A stretch of 64,000 bases of DNA from Vulcanimicrobiota bacterium (GTDB lineage: Bacteria > Vulcanimicrobiota > Vulcanimicrobiia > Vulcanimicrobiales > Vulcanimicrobiaceae). The position numbers and the translations under genes are program-made. The notes under the pieces were generated by a model. It was not told where the DNA came from and did not search any database. It saw nothing but the letters and a program-made list of their open reading frames with translations. This document shows, piece by piece, positions 7,836-15,889 of the stretch (positions within the stretch are counted from its first letter, which is position 1; every line of letters starts with the position of its first letter). The DNA is taken from NCBI GenBank assembly GCA_003151115.1, contig PLWS01000002.1, positions 682,001-746,000 on the forward strand, given 5' to 3'.

Positions 7836-7862
7836 CCCGTGAGAAACTCACGGGTTTTTTTT
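7836..7862 (+). terminator. Perfect intrinsic terminator overlapping the next gene's start
   Basis: CCCGTGAG and CTCACGGG form a perfect 8-bp stem with an AAA loop, followed immediately by eight T residues (7855-7862). This is a textbook rho-independent terminator for the sedolisin transcript. It also encodes the first residues of the GerMN gene, whose GTG start (7839) is inside the left arm. Confidence 0.9.
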
Positions 7863-8354
7863 CTGCTGGCGCTGCTGATTGCGGCCGCCGCGATCGCTTG
7901 GTATTTTACGTCGCACCGCGCGTCACCGGGCGAGGTCACCGTCTATTACACGAAAGTGGACGGGCAATCGGAGATCCCTTGGACGATATCCGCGCGTCCG
8001 CAGCAGCCGGGTGAAAGCGCCGCGGCGCATGCGCAGTATCTGGTGCTGTACGCCGCATCGCAGGCCGTAGCCGGACCGCCTTCGGATGTTTCGGCGATTC
8101 GTTTTCCTTCCGGAACCCACGTGCTCTCCGCGAGCGTTGATGGTACGACCGCTACCGTCGATCTTTCACCCGAGGTAAACCACCCCGGCGAGGGCGCTTT
8201 GAACGAAAGCGGCGAGTTCAAATCGCTGATCTGGACGCTGACCGCGCTGCCGGGAATAGACCGCGTCGCGGTGCGCGTAGCCAGCAGCAAAGTCGCGACG
8301 CTGAACGGAGGGAGTTTCGAGCTCGATGAACCGCTACGCCGTTCGGATTGGTAG
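7839..8354 (+). CDS. GerMN-domain envelope protein
   Basis: 171 residues from GTG 7839. A single N-terminal hydrophobic segment (VFFLLALLIAAAAIAWYF) acts as signal or anchor, followed by a GerMN-type domain with FPSGTHVLSASVDG, TATVDLSPE and the C-terminal stretch IDRVAVRV. GerMN domains occur in GerM and in envelope lipoproteins, often beside cell-wall amidases; their biochemical role is unclear. The next gene, an amidase, overlaps its 3' end by 29 bases, supporting a shared envelope role. The start codon lies inside an intrinsic terminator, and no better downstream start preserves the hydrophobic segment. Expression therefore needs either read-through or a promoter in the sedolisin 3' region. 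Confidence 0.82.
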   Translation: MRNSRVFFLLALLIAAAAIAWYFTSHRASPGEVTVYYTKVDGQSEIPWTISARPQQPGESAAAHAQYLVLYAASQAVAGPPSDVSAIRFPSGTHVLSASVDGTTATVDLSPEVNHPGEGALNESGEFKSLIWTLTALPGIDRVAVRVASSKVATLNGGSFELDEPLRRSDW

Positions 8355-9849
8355 CGTTCTCGCTCTTGCGCTGAGCTTTCAGCTCGGGGTCTTCGCTTTC
8401 GCCGGAGCTGCCGAAAACGCGGCCTACGCCTATGACGGCAAACGCGTTGTGTTTGAAACGCTGGTGCGTACCGGCGGAGGGCCCGCCGTTTCCGCCGACG
8501 ACGCCGGGTTGCGCCAACTGGTCCGAAATGCCGGCGGTTCGGTCACCTGGGATGCCGACAACCAATACATTCTCGTAACGTTTCTCGGTCCGACCGTCAT
8601 CAGTTTCGCGATCGGCGACGCGCACTATCTCATCGGATCCGTTTCTCACCCCGCAGCGTTCGCACCGTTCGTGCGCGACGCGCATGCGTTTATTCCGCTC
8701 AACGACGTGCTGCACGCGCTGAAACTTCCGCCGTTTTCATCTTCTGTGGCCGAAGCGGCACCGCCAACTTCGTCGCCGGCGCCCGCACCGATCTCCACGT
8801 CCGACGTCGGTCCAGCACCCACGACCCCGCCTTTTGCAACGCCGATGCCGTCGCCGCAGACCGATCAGCTCGCGCAAGTTACCGGCGTTGACGCTCAGAC
8901 CCAGCCCGGCAGCGTGACCGTGCGCATCGGCATTACCGGAAACGGCGCGTACGAATGGCGTCGTCTGCGGCCGCCGGACAACCGGTGGTGGATCGACGTG
9001 CACACCGCTAAGCTCGCAACGGCGCCGATCGATCAGACCGCAGGCACTCTCGTTTCGTCCGTTCGTGTACGCCAGCAGAGCGGCGACACGGTTCGGGTGG
9101 CGCTCTCGCTGCCCGCTGCCGAACAAGTCGACGTCACACCGGGTTCGGACGGCATAACCATCGTCGTTTCGAATCGCGTCATCGTGGCCGCCGCTCGCGG
9201 AACGGGCACGTTCGGAAGCATCGTCACGGCGAACGCGTCCCCGCTCGCGAGTCCGGGCGCTTCGCCCGCGACGCGCTATGTGCCGACAAATCCGAATCTC
9301 ATCGTGATCGATCCGGGCCATGGCGGAAGCGATCCGGGAGCCGTGCGCGGCGGACTTCAGGAAAAGAACGTAGCGCTCGACGTGGCCAAGCGCGTGCGCG
9401 ACATTCTGGTCGCGCGCGGCTGGCAAGTCGTGATGACCCGCACGGACGATCGCGACGTCTTCGCCCCCAACGATTCGGCGCACGACGAACTGCAGGCGCG
9501 CGACGACGTGGCCAACTCGCGCGGAGCTAGGCTGTTGTTGAGCATCCACGTCAACAGCTACGTGAACTCAGGGCCGCATGGCGTGGCGACCTACTATTAT
9601 AAAGCCGGCGATATGGCGTTGGCGCAGTCGGTCAGCCGGCGTATCGCCTCCGAGCTCGGTATCAACAACAACGGCGTCATCAAAGACAAGCTGTACGTCA
9701 TCAATCACGCCGTCATGCCCGCGGCGCTGGTGGAGACCGCCTACATTTCAAATCCTGACGATTTCGCGCTGCTGCAGTCGAGCAGCTGGCGGCAGAAGAT
9801 GGCGCAGGCGATCGCGGACGGCATCGTCGACTTTACCGAAAGCAACTAA
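8326..9849 (+). CDS. N-acetylmuramoyl-L-alanine amidase with AMIN domain
   Basis: 507 residues. Signal peptide about 1-29; a copper-amine-oxidase-N-like domain about 35-130 (FETLVRTGGGPAVSADD, FIPLNDVLHALKLPP); a Pro/Ser/Thr linker; an AMIN-like beta domain about 185-290; then the zinc amidase_3 domain from about 320. Zinc and catalytic residues are visible in VIDPGHGGSDPGA, the Glu of LQEKNVAL, SIHVN and VETAYISN. It cleaves the amide between N-acetylmuramic acid and the stem peptide in the periplasm, for instance during cell separation. It overlaps the GerMN gene and is followed eight bases later by murI. Confidence 0.93.
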   Translation: MNRYAVRIGSVLALALSFQLGVFAFAGAAENAAYAYDGKRVVFETLVRTGGGPAVSADDAGLRQLVRNAGGSVTWDADNQYILVTFLGPTVISFAIGDAHYLIGSVSHPAAFAPFVRDAHAFIPLNDVLHALKLPPFSSSVAEAAPPTSSPAPAPISTSDVGPAPTTPPFATPMPSPQTDQLAQVTGVDAQTQPGSVTVRIGITGNGAYEWRRLRPPDNRWWIDVHTAKLATAPIDQTAGTLVSSVRVRQQSGDTVRVALSLPAAEQVDVTPGSDGITIVVSNRVIVAAARGTGTFGSIVTANASPLASPGASPATRYVPTNPNLIVIDPGHGGSDPGAVRGGLQEKNVALDVAKRVRDILVARGWQVVMTRTDDRDVFAPNDSAHDELQARDDVANSRGARLLLSIHVNSYVNSGPHGVATYYYKAGDMALAQSVSRRIASELGINNNGVIKDKLYVINHAVMPAALVETAYISNPDDFALLQSSSWRQKMAQAIADGIVDFTESN

Positions 9850-9857
9850 ACCGCTTC

Positions 9858-10622
9858 GTGTTAGGACTCTTCGATTCGGGGCTCGGCGGACTGACCGTGC
9901 TGAAACGATTGCACGAGAGACTTCCGCAGCATGACATCGTGTTTTTTGCCGACCAGCTGCACGTGCCGTATGGCGACCGCACACCCTCCGAATTGGTGCA
10001 GCTGCTGAGCGCGAATGTCGAATTCTTGGATGCACGCCACGTGGATGCGATCGTCATGGCATGCAATACGTCGTGCGCGACGGCGGCGCGAGAAGGCTGG
10101 CCCCCAACGAAAGCGCCGGTTGTGGACCTGATCGAGTCGGCAGCGATCGCCGTAGAATCCGCCGGCTACAAACGCATCGGCGTCGTCGCAACCGCCGCGA
10201 CGGCCGCGACGCGCGCCTATACGCAGAAAATTACGGGACGCATTCCGACCGCGCAGGTTGTTGAAGTCGCCGCGCCCGCGCTCGTTCCGCTCGTGGAAGC
10301 CGGGAAACTCGAAGGCGACGAACCGCGCGCAGCCGTCGCTGCGGTTTGCGCGCGATTGCCGCGCGATCTCGATGCGGTCATCTTGGCGTGCACGCACTAT
10401 CCGCTGCTCGATAAACACTTTGCCGCCGCGTTAGGCGACGCCGTCGCACGAATCGATCCGGCGATCGTGCAGGCGGAACGTGCGGCGGCGATCGCAGCGC
10501 ACGAAGGATTCGCGGCCGGCACGGGTTCGATAACCTGCATGACGAGCGGCGACCCCGAACTGTTTCGCGCAGCGGTGACGAAGGTGCTCGGCAATCTTCC
10601 GGAGCTGACATTTGAACGTTAA
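9858..10622 (+). CDS. murI: Glutamate racemase
   Basis: 254 residues from GTG 9858. It interconverts L- and D-glutamate, giving D-Glu for peptidoglycan stem peptides. The N-terminal GLFDSGLGGLTVL, the first catalytic cysteine in ACNTSCA and the second in LACTHYPLL are all present, as is HVPYGDRT. The length is normal for the family. It sits directly behind a cell-wall amidase, a fitting peptidoglycan context, and its last 11 bases overlap the TTG start of the following FAD enzyme. Confidence 0.96.
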   Translation: MLGLFDSGLGGLTVLKRLHERLPQHDIVFFADQLHVPYGDRTPSELVQLLSANVEFLDARHVDAIVMACNTSCATAAREGWPPTKAPVVDLIESAAIAVESAGYKRIGVVATAATAATRAYTQKITGRIPTAQVVEVAAPALVPLVEAGKLEGDEPRAAVAAVCARLPRDLDAVILACTHYPLLDKHFAAALGDAVARIDPAIVQAERAAAIAAHEGFAAGTGSITCMTSGDPELFRAAVTKVLGNLPELTFER

Positions 10623-11820
10623 GGTCGCGATTGCCGGCGGCGGCCCGGCGGGCATGGTGCTGGGATTTTTGCTGGCTCGTGCCGGCATCGAAGTCGCCGT
10701 CTTGGAGAAGCACGGGGACTTCTTGCGCGATTTCCGCGGCGACACGATCCATCCGTCGACCCTCGATATCATGGGGGAACTCGGCTTGCTTGATGCGTTC
10801 CTCGCGCTGCCGCACAGCCAAGTCACGCAATTCTCCGGCGTCGTTAACGATAAGGTCTATCCGTTCGTCGACTTGAGCCACGTGCCGACGCACTGCAAAT
10901 TCTTGGCCTTCATGCCGCAATGGGATTTCTTGAATTTCTTGGCCGAGCGCGGCCGGAGCTATCCCGCCTTTCATCTGTTGATGGAAACTGAAGCCGTGGA
11001 CACGCTGAAAGAGGGAGGGCGAATTGCGGGCGTACGCGCCGTGAGCCCGCAAGGCGAGATGGAGATTCGTGCGGAGCTCACCATTGGCGCCGACGGCCGC
11101 CACTCGACGCTGCGCAATGCCGCGCAGCTGCCGGTGAAAGAATTCGGAGCACCAATCGACGTGCTATGGCTGCGCGTTCCGCGCGAACCTTCCGATCCGG
11201 GCCAGGTTTTCGGCTACATCAAAAACGGCAAGATATTCGTGATGCTGATGCGCGACACGTACTGGCAATGTGCGTACGTCATTCCGAAAGGGTCGTTTGA
11301 GACCATCAAAGCGCGCGGACTGCCAGAGTTCCGCTCCGGGATCGCGCAGCAGGCGTCCTTCGTTGCCGATCGCGTCGGCGCGCTGCAGAGCTGGGACGAC
11401 GTCAAATTGCTGACCGTGCAAGTCGACCGGCTCGAGCAATGGTACCGCGAGGGCTTGCTCTTTATCGGCGACGCCGCGCACGCAATGTCGCCGATCGGCG
11501 GCGTCGGGATCAATTTGGCCGTTCAGGACGCCGTCGCGGCCGCCAACATTCTCTATCCCGCGCTGGCTGCCGGAAGCGCCCCTGATTTGCAGGCCGTGCA
11601 GCGGCGGCGAACCTTTCCGACGGTGATGACGCAGAATTTACAGCTGCTCATCCAAAACACGTTTATGTCGCGCATTCTGCGCGACGGCGTCTCGAAAGCG
11701 CCGCCGAAGCAGCCGATATTCTTGGAGTTATTCAGGTACTTTCCGCTGCTGCGGCGCGTTCCGGCTCGTCTGATCGGCGTCGGCTTTCGCCCCGAACACG
11801 TCCGGACGCCGGCCGCTTAG
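10612..11820 (+). CDS. FAD-dependent monooxygenase (PHBH-fold)
   Basis: 402 residues from TTG 10612. The dinucleotide-binding motif (VAIAGGGPAGMVLGFLLARAG) is N-terminal, the middle carries the GADGRHS motif, and LLFIGDAAHAMSPIGGVGIN is the C-terminal FAD ribityl motif. These three define the p-hydroxybenzoate-hydroxylase-like flavoprotein family. The substrate cannot be read from sequence; members hydroxylate aromatics, quinone precursors or polyketides, and some are reductases. Position 11818-11820 is its stop and forms TTAG with the stop of the convergent gene. Coupling to murI is through an 11-base overlap, without obvious functional logic. Confidence 0.85.
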   Translation: MNVKVAIAGGGPAGMVLGFLLARAGIEVAVLEKHGDFLRDFRGDTIHPSTLDIMGELGLLDAFLALPHSQVTQFSGVVNDKVYPFVDLSHVPTHCKFLAFMPQWDFLNFLAERGRSYPAFHLLMETEAVDTLKEGGRIAGVRAVSPQGEMEIRAELTIGADGRHSTLRNAAQLPVKEFGAPIDVLWLRVPREPSDPGQVFGYIKNGKIFVMLMRDTYWQCAYVIPKGSFETIKARGLPEFRSGIAQQASFVADRVGALQSWDDVKLLTVQVDRLEQWYREGLLFIGDAAHAMSPIGGVGINLAVQDAVAAANILYPALAAGSAPDLQAVQRRRTFPTVMTQNLQLLIQNTFMSRILRDGVSKAPPKQPIFLELFRYFPLLRRVPARLIGVGFRPEHVRTPAA

Positions 11821-12332
11821 ATATACGAGGTTATCTGCCCGACAAACTTGTCGGTGTTGCGGATGCTGCGCAGCACGATCGTGATTGCCTCCGGAGGAAA
11901 TCCGGACTCAAGCGTGATCGTGTAGCCTGAAAACACATCTGAGGTGTCGTCGGCGCCCCAGAACAAAAAGTTCTGATCGCTGAAGTATAGCAACTTGCGC
12001 ATGAGCGCATTCGGGTTCTTGGCTCTGCCGAGGTTGATGTATCCGCCCTTATAATGGGGGTAAACGCGAAAGCCGATCGTGTTCGACTTCGATACGCTGA
12101 CCACGATTTCCAACGAGTCGGAATATGTCAGCCCGGTGGTCATCAGCCCGACGAAGTTATACGGATTCTTCGTGCTCTGGCGGAAGGAAACGTTTACGTC
12201 GTCGCGCGCACCGGCCGTTTGCAGCAGCTGGCCGAGCTGCGTACGGGTCGCGTCGCGAGCCGAATCTTGAGCGTTGGCCGCCAGCGGCGCGATGAGGAAA
12301 AAGCAAAGAACAGCGAAGATTGTAAGACGCAT
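11817..12332 (-). CDS. Secreted hypothetical protein, YbjN-like features
   Basis: 171 residues from ATG 12332, chosen because it begins a clean signal peptide (MRLTIFAVLCFFLIAPLAANA). An upstream in-frame ATG at 12392 would add 20 residues without signal character and would collide with the divergent gene's start. The mature part is a mixed alpha/beta domain of about 145 residues, with NPYNFVGLMTTGLTYSDSLE and FLFWGADDTSD. It recalls YbjN-type sensory or chaperone-fold domains, but I cannot confirm membership. No catalytic motif is seen. The stop codon is shared with the convergent FAD monooxygenase. Confidence 0.65.
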   Translation of the reverse strand: MRLTIFAVLCFFLIAPLAANAQDSARDATRTQLGQLLQTAGARDDVNVSFRQSTKNPYNFVGLMTTGLTYSDSLEIVVSVSKSNTIGFRVYPHYKGGYINLGRAKNPNALMRKLLYFSDQNFLFWGADDTSDVFSGYTITLESGFPPEAITIVLRSIRNTDKFVGQITSYI

Positions 12333-12353
12333 GATCGTCCGCTTCGCTGTGAC

Positions 12354-12382
12354 TGGACGCGGGGCCCTTGGCATGCTACAAT
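12354..12382 (+). promoter_or_regulatory. Sigma-70-like promoter with extended -10, apparently leaderless
   Basis: TGGACG (12354-12359) and TACAAT (12377-12382) are separated by 17 bases, and TG precedes the -10 element (extended -10, TGCTACAAT). The predicted transcription start falls about 6-8 bases after the -10, which is at or next to ATG 12391. The mRNA would have no room for a Shine-Dalgarno and be leaderless. Confidence 0.55.
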
Positions 12383-12390
12383 AACTTTGC

Positions 12391-12876
12391 ATGACAAAGT
12401 TACTAGTGGGCGCGGCATGCCTGGCCGCGTTCTGCCTCGTTATCGCCGGCGCTTATGCGGCGTCGATCTTTGGGCGGCCGCCGATGCCCGTACCGCTCGG
12501 CACCGTCCTATGGGGTTATGAAACCGGTTTTACGGTAACCAAGGTCGTACGCCGTCCCGCTTCGCGTGGGATTGTCGCATACGAAGTAACGGCTCGAGTG
12601 TACTGCCCTTTCGGTGAGCGCTACCGGTGGACGCCGTGCAGCGCTCACATCTTCGACAATGCGGGACGCACGTATTATGCGAGCGCGGGTATCGCTGCGC
12701 ACAAAATTCTTGGCGCGACCGATACCGAACACGTGACGTTTCTGCTGCCGGCGGACGTGGAACAGCCGGCGCTTGTTTTTGACGATACGCTCGGTCTGTG
12801 GTCGATGCTCGGCGCGTTACGGGCTGGGCCGCCCGAACTTTACGAACCGCATCGCTTCAACCTACGGTACGATTAA
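12391..12876 (+). CDS. Secreted hypothetical protein
   Basis: 161 residues. A hydrophobic N-terminus (LLVGAACLAAFCLVIAGAYA) is a signal peptide or anchor. The remainder looks like one beta-rich domain with two cysteines (VYCPFG, TPCSAH) that could form a disulfide in the periplasm. I recognise no family. It is divergent from the gene ending at 11817, has a plausible promoter only ten bases upstream, and its TAA stop forms TTAA with the stop of the convergent PAP2-like gene. Confidence 0.6.
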   Translation: MTKLLVGAACLAAFCLVIAGAYAASIFGRPPMPVPLGTVLWGYETGFTVTKVVRRPASRGIVAYEVTARVYCPFGERYRWTPCSAHIFDNAGRTYYASAGIAAHKILGATDTEHVTFLLPADVEQPALVFDDTLGLWSMLGALRAGPPELYEPHRFNLRYD

Positions 12877-13514
12877 AGCGCGACGATATGGAAGGCCCAG
12901 AAGAAGATGCCGACGCTGAATGTTGCAAGCACGGCGCCTGCGACGACTTGGCCGACGGTGTGCGCGCGCAAATACACGCGGGCCCAGCAGACCATCGGAA
13001 TGAGCACGAGAAACGGCAGCGGCTGGCGGCCGTAGAGCAGACTGAGCGCGACCAGCGGCGCCGTGATCCCGACGGCATGCGTGCTGATCTTCCAATAGCG
13101 TGTGATGTACTGCACGAGCGCGGTCGCAAGCGTGTATCCGGCCATCGATGCGACCAGCAGCTTCGGCGCGTGGATCAGCCATAACGTGGCGGTGCCGGCC
13201 AGATAGAACATGACGAAGATAAAAAATACCTGCTCGCGCTCTTCGCGGATCGACATGTCGAGATCCGATATCCGGTCGGTCGCATAGAGCCAGAAGATGA
13301 AGAGCATGGGTCCGATCGACGTAAAGAACGTGCTCAGGAAAAGCAGGCGCCAAAAGTCGTCCGTACTGCTGGCGCGCACGTGGGACAATATGACAAAGAG
13401 CGCCAGCGCCGTGAGGAACGGATTGAAGATGGTTGAGAGGATGCGCGCCAGGTCGCGCCAGACTCGCCGGTTCTTTATGGGGGTGGGAGTCAGCGCGGGG
13501 TGCATGTGGACCAC
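12873..13514 (-). CDS. PAP2-like integral membrane phosphatase family protein
   Basis: 213 residues with about six membrane helices. Two stretches resemble the later motifs of the PAP2/phosphatidic acid phosphatase superfamily: ISTHAVGI (second motif, usually PSGH-like) and RVYLRAHTVGQVVAG (third motif, Arg and His with spacing near SRxxxxxH). The first motif (KxxxxxxRP) is not obvious and the Asp of the third motif is Gln, so catalysis is uncertain. Likely substrates of the family are lipid phosphates or undecaprenyl diphosphate. ATG 13514 is used; its N-terminal 20 residues are basic and cytosolic. Confidence 0.6.
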   Translation of the reverse strand: MVHMHPALTPTPIKNRRVWRDLARILSTIFNPFLTALALFVILSHVRASSTDDFWRLLFLSTFFTSIGPMLFIFWLYATDRISDLDMSIREEREQVFFIFVMFYLAGTATLWLIHAPKLLVASMAGYTLATALVQYITRYWKISTHAVGITAPLVALSLLYGRQPLPFLVLIPMVCWARVYLRAHTVGQVVAGAVLATFSVGIFFWAFHIVAL

Positions 13515-13553
13515 CGTTCCTACTAGGTTCGCCTGCCTGCCTCGGTCCTGCCG

Positions 13554-13586
13554 CAGTGAGGGGCTCCGCGCAGGAGCCTGTCGAAA
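13554..13586. repeat. Diverged copy of the TTCGACA/TCAGGATGA palindromic repeat
   Basis: The stretch has the layout of the better copies at 52351-52431: a CAGTGAG edge, a hairpin (GGCTCC at 13562-13567 with GGAGCC at 13573-13578) and TGTCGAA at the other edge. It ends one base before the GGAGG ribosome-binding site of dxs (13588-13592), so it forms the dxs leader. Confidence 0.5.
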
Positions 13587-13598
13587 CGGAGGCCCTTC

Positions 13599-15524
13599 AT
13601 GGTGCTAGAGCGGATCAACACCCCCGCCGACGTCAAAGCCCTGCTTCGCCCGGAGATCGACCTGCTGGCTCGCGAGATCCGCGAGCAACTGGTGGAGGTC
13701 TGCGCGCAAAACGGCGGGCATTTGGCTCCCAATCTCGGCGTGGTCGAGCTGACGCTCGCGCTTCATCGCACGCTCGATCTGCCGAAAGATCGCATCGTGT
13801 GGGACGTCAGCCACCAAACCTACGTGCACAAGCTGCTGACCGGGCGGCGCGATCGTTTTGCAACGCTCCGTAAAGGCGGCGGCATCTCCGGCTTCGCGAT
13901 GCGCAGCGAATCCGATTACGATTGTTTTGGCGCCGGACACGCCAGCACAGGCGTCTCGGCGGCGCTCGGCATGGCGCAAGCGCGCGATCTCACCGGCGGA
14001 AGAGAAACGATCGTCGCAGTGATCGGAGACGGCGCTCTCACAGGCGGCCTCGCCTATGAAGCGCTCAACAACGCCGGCCAGATGCGTACAAACTTTATCG
14101 TCATTCTCAACGACAACGAGATGTCGATCGCGCCCAATGTCGGCTCGATGGCGTCGTATCTTTCGGTGCTGCGCAGCAAGCCGTTTGCCAATCAGGTGCG
14201 CGCGACCGGCAAACAGGTGCTCGGCCACTTGCCGCTGGGCGGCATGGCGAAGAAAGCCTTTGAGTCGGCCGAACTCGGCGCAATGCGCTTTATCGCGCCG
14301 TCGGAAAAAGCCGCGGTCATCTTCGAAGAACTCGGCTTCCGCTATATCGGAGCAATCGACGGGCACAACTACGACGCGCTCGTCGATGCGTTAGAAACGG
14401 CCAAAGCCATTCCGCGTGCCGTGTTGCTGCACGTGCGCACCGTCAAAGGCAAGGGGTACGAACCGGCGGAGCGCGACTCTCGCACCTTCCACGGCATAGG
14501 AGCCAATGCGTTCGAACCGCGCGACGGCAGCAAGAAAGCCGCGGCACCTTCCGCGCCAAAATTCCAAGATGTCTTTGCCGACGCGATGATTGCGCTGGCG
14601 GAAAAAGATCCTCGCATCATCGGCATAACGGCGGCGATGCCCGACGGAACCGGACTCTCGAAGTTCGCCAAAGCTTTTCCCGAGCGGTATTTTGACGTCG
14701 GCATCGCCGAAGCGCACGCGGTTTGCTTTGCGGCGGGCGCGGCCACCAACGGTCTCAAGCCGGTCTGTGCGATCTACTCGACATTCTTGCAGCGCGCCTA
14801 TGACCAAGTCGTGCACGACGTCTGCGTTCAGAATCTTCCCGTTGTCTTTTGTATGGACCGGGCGGGCGTGGTCGGTGACGACGGACCGACGCATATGGGC
14901 TTGTACGACATCGCTTACATGCGCACGCTTCCGAACATGACATGCATGGCGCCGCGCAACGAAGAAGAGCTCTATCCGATGCTCGCACACGCGCTGTCGC
15001 TCGACGGGCCGGCCGCGATCCGCTACCCGCGCGGATCGACGAGCGGAAAACACCGCGATCCGGTCGCTCCAATCGTGCAGGGCCGCGGCGAAGTTTTGCG
15101 CACCCTTCGACAAACTCAGGATGACATCGGCGTTGCGATTCTGGCCTACGGTAACACCGTCGACATCGCACTCGACGCGTATGATTTGCTGCCGTCGGCA
15201 ACGGTCGTCAATATGCGGTTTGTAAAACCGATCGACGAAGCGCTGCTGCTCGAGCTGGCCGCAAACCATTCGCACTTCATTACGCTGGAAGAACATTCGC
15301 TCGCCGGCGGATTCGGCTCCGCGGTTGTGGAGTTCGTCGCCGACAATACTTTGAACGTCACGGTCGAACGCATCGGCATTCCTAACGTGCTCGTGCAGCA
15401 CGATTCGCAGCCGAAGCAGCGCGCGCTCTTCGGTCTGACGGCGGAAGAAGTTGCGCAACGCGTGCGGCGGGCTTGCGAATCTGCACCAAAGCGCGAACGC
15501 GAACTGATCGAGGAACCCGTATGA
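13599..15524 (+). CDS. dxs: 1-deoxy-D-xylulose-5-phosphate synthase
   Basis: 641 residues, slightly longer than the usual 620-640. It condenses pyruvate and glyceraldehyde 3-phosphate with thiamine diphosphate, the first step of the MEP isoprenoid pathway. Motifs: GAGHASTGVSAALG, the ThDP/Mg motif GDGALTGGLAYEALNNAG...NDNEMS, the catalytic-Glu region DVGIAEAHAVCFAAGAA, and C-terminal VNMRFVKPID with LEEHSLAGGFGSAV. GGAGG lies six bases before ATG 13599. Around residues 501-509 the sequence TLRQTQDD is encoded by a copy of a genomic repeat (separate entry). The stop overlaps secG (ATGA). Confidence 0.97.
   Translation: MVLERINTPADVKALLRPEIDLLAREIREQLVEVCAQNGGHLAPNLGVVELTLALHRTLDLPKDRIVWDVSHQTYVHKLLTGRRDRFATLRKGGGISGFAMRSESDYDCFGAGHASTGVSAALGMAQARDLTGGRETIVAVIGDGALTGGLAYEALNNAGQMRTNFIVILNDNEMSIAPNVGSMASYLSVLRSKPFANQVRATGKQVLGHLPLGGMAKKAFESAELGAMRFIAPSEKAAVIFEELGFRYIGAIDGHNYDALVDALETAKAIPRAVLLHVRTVKGKGYEPAERDSRTFHGIGANAFEPRDGSKKAAAPSAPKFQDVFADAMIALAEKDPRIIGITAAMPDGTGLSKFAKAFPERYFDVGIAEAHAVCFAAGAATNGLKPVCAIYSTFLQRAYDQVVHDVCVQNLPVVFCMDRAGVVGDDGPTHMGLYDIAYMRTLPNMTCMAPRNEEELYPMLAHALSLDGPAAIRYPRGSTSGKHRDPVAPIVQGRGEVLRTLRQTQDDIGVAILAYGNTVDIALDAYDLLPSATVVNMRFVKPIDEALLLELAANHSHFITLEEHSLAGGFGSAVVEFVADNTLNVTVERIGIPNVLVQHDSQPKQRALFGLTAEEVAQRVRRACESAPKRERELIEEPV
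15103..15126. repeat. Short copy of the repeat family inside dxs
   Basis: CCCTTCGACAAACTCAGG followed by ATGACA matches the edges of the palindromic repeat (CCTTCGACA ... CTCAGGATGACA) with the internal hairpin missing. It lies in frame in the dxs C-terminal third, between the transketolase pyrimidine-binding domain and the C-terminal domain, and contributes a few extra residues. Confidence 0.65.
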
Positions 15525-15886
15525 TTTGGCTCCTGGCCGCAGCCGCGGCCGCAAAACCCGTGGCGGTGCCGACCCCCAATCCGCTGCAAGTCCAGCAGCC
15601 GGTTCCGCAAGCGCCGCCCGCTCCACCCGCCGAAACGTGGTTCCAGCTGCATGCAAGCTGGCTGACGCACGGACTGGCCGGACTCTTTCTGATCGCGGCG
15701 ATCGGGCTCATTATCATGCTGGCGATACAGACGACGAAACAGGAAGGGCTCTCCGGAACGATCGGCGGCCGCGTCGAGTCTGCCTATAGCCGCATGGGGG
15801 CGGACGAACAGCTCAAGCGCATCACGGGTATCTTCGCAGTGATGTTCGTCGTCATCGGCACCATTCTGTCGCTGACCGGAATTTAG
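15521..15886 (+). CDS. secG: SecG-like preprotein translocase subunit
   Basis: 121 residues from ATG 15521, which overlaps the dxs stop. SecG is the small two-helix subunit that assists SecYE. Here two helices (about 50-70 and 100-118) flank a polar loop with QTTKQEGLSGTIGG, the family's typical connecting motif. Before the first helix is a 25-residue Pro/Ala/Gln-rich stretch that is unusual for SecG, and the chain begins with another short hydrophobic segment (MIWLLAAAAAAKP). Identification rests on length, topology and the loop motif. Confidence 0.78.
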   Translation: MIWLLAAAAAAKPVAVPTPNPLQVQQPVPQAPPAPPAETWFQLHASWLTHGLAGLFLIAAIGLIIMLAIQTTKQEGLSGTIGGRVESAYSRMGADEQLKRITGIFAVMFVVIGTILSLTGI

Positions 15887-15889
15887 CTC

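Noticed and set aside
14391-15656. 421-codon minus-strand frame opposite dxs
   Set aside because: Antisense artefact; dxs motifs fully explain the region.
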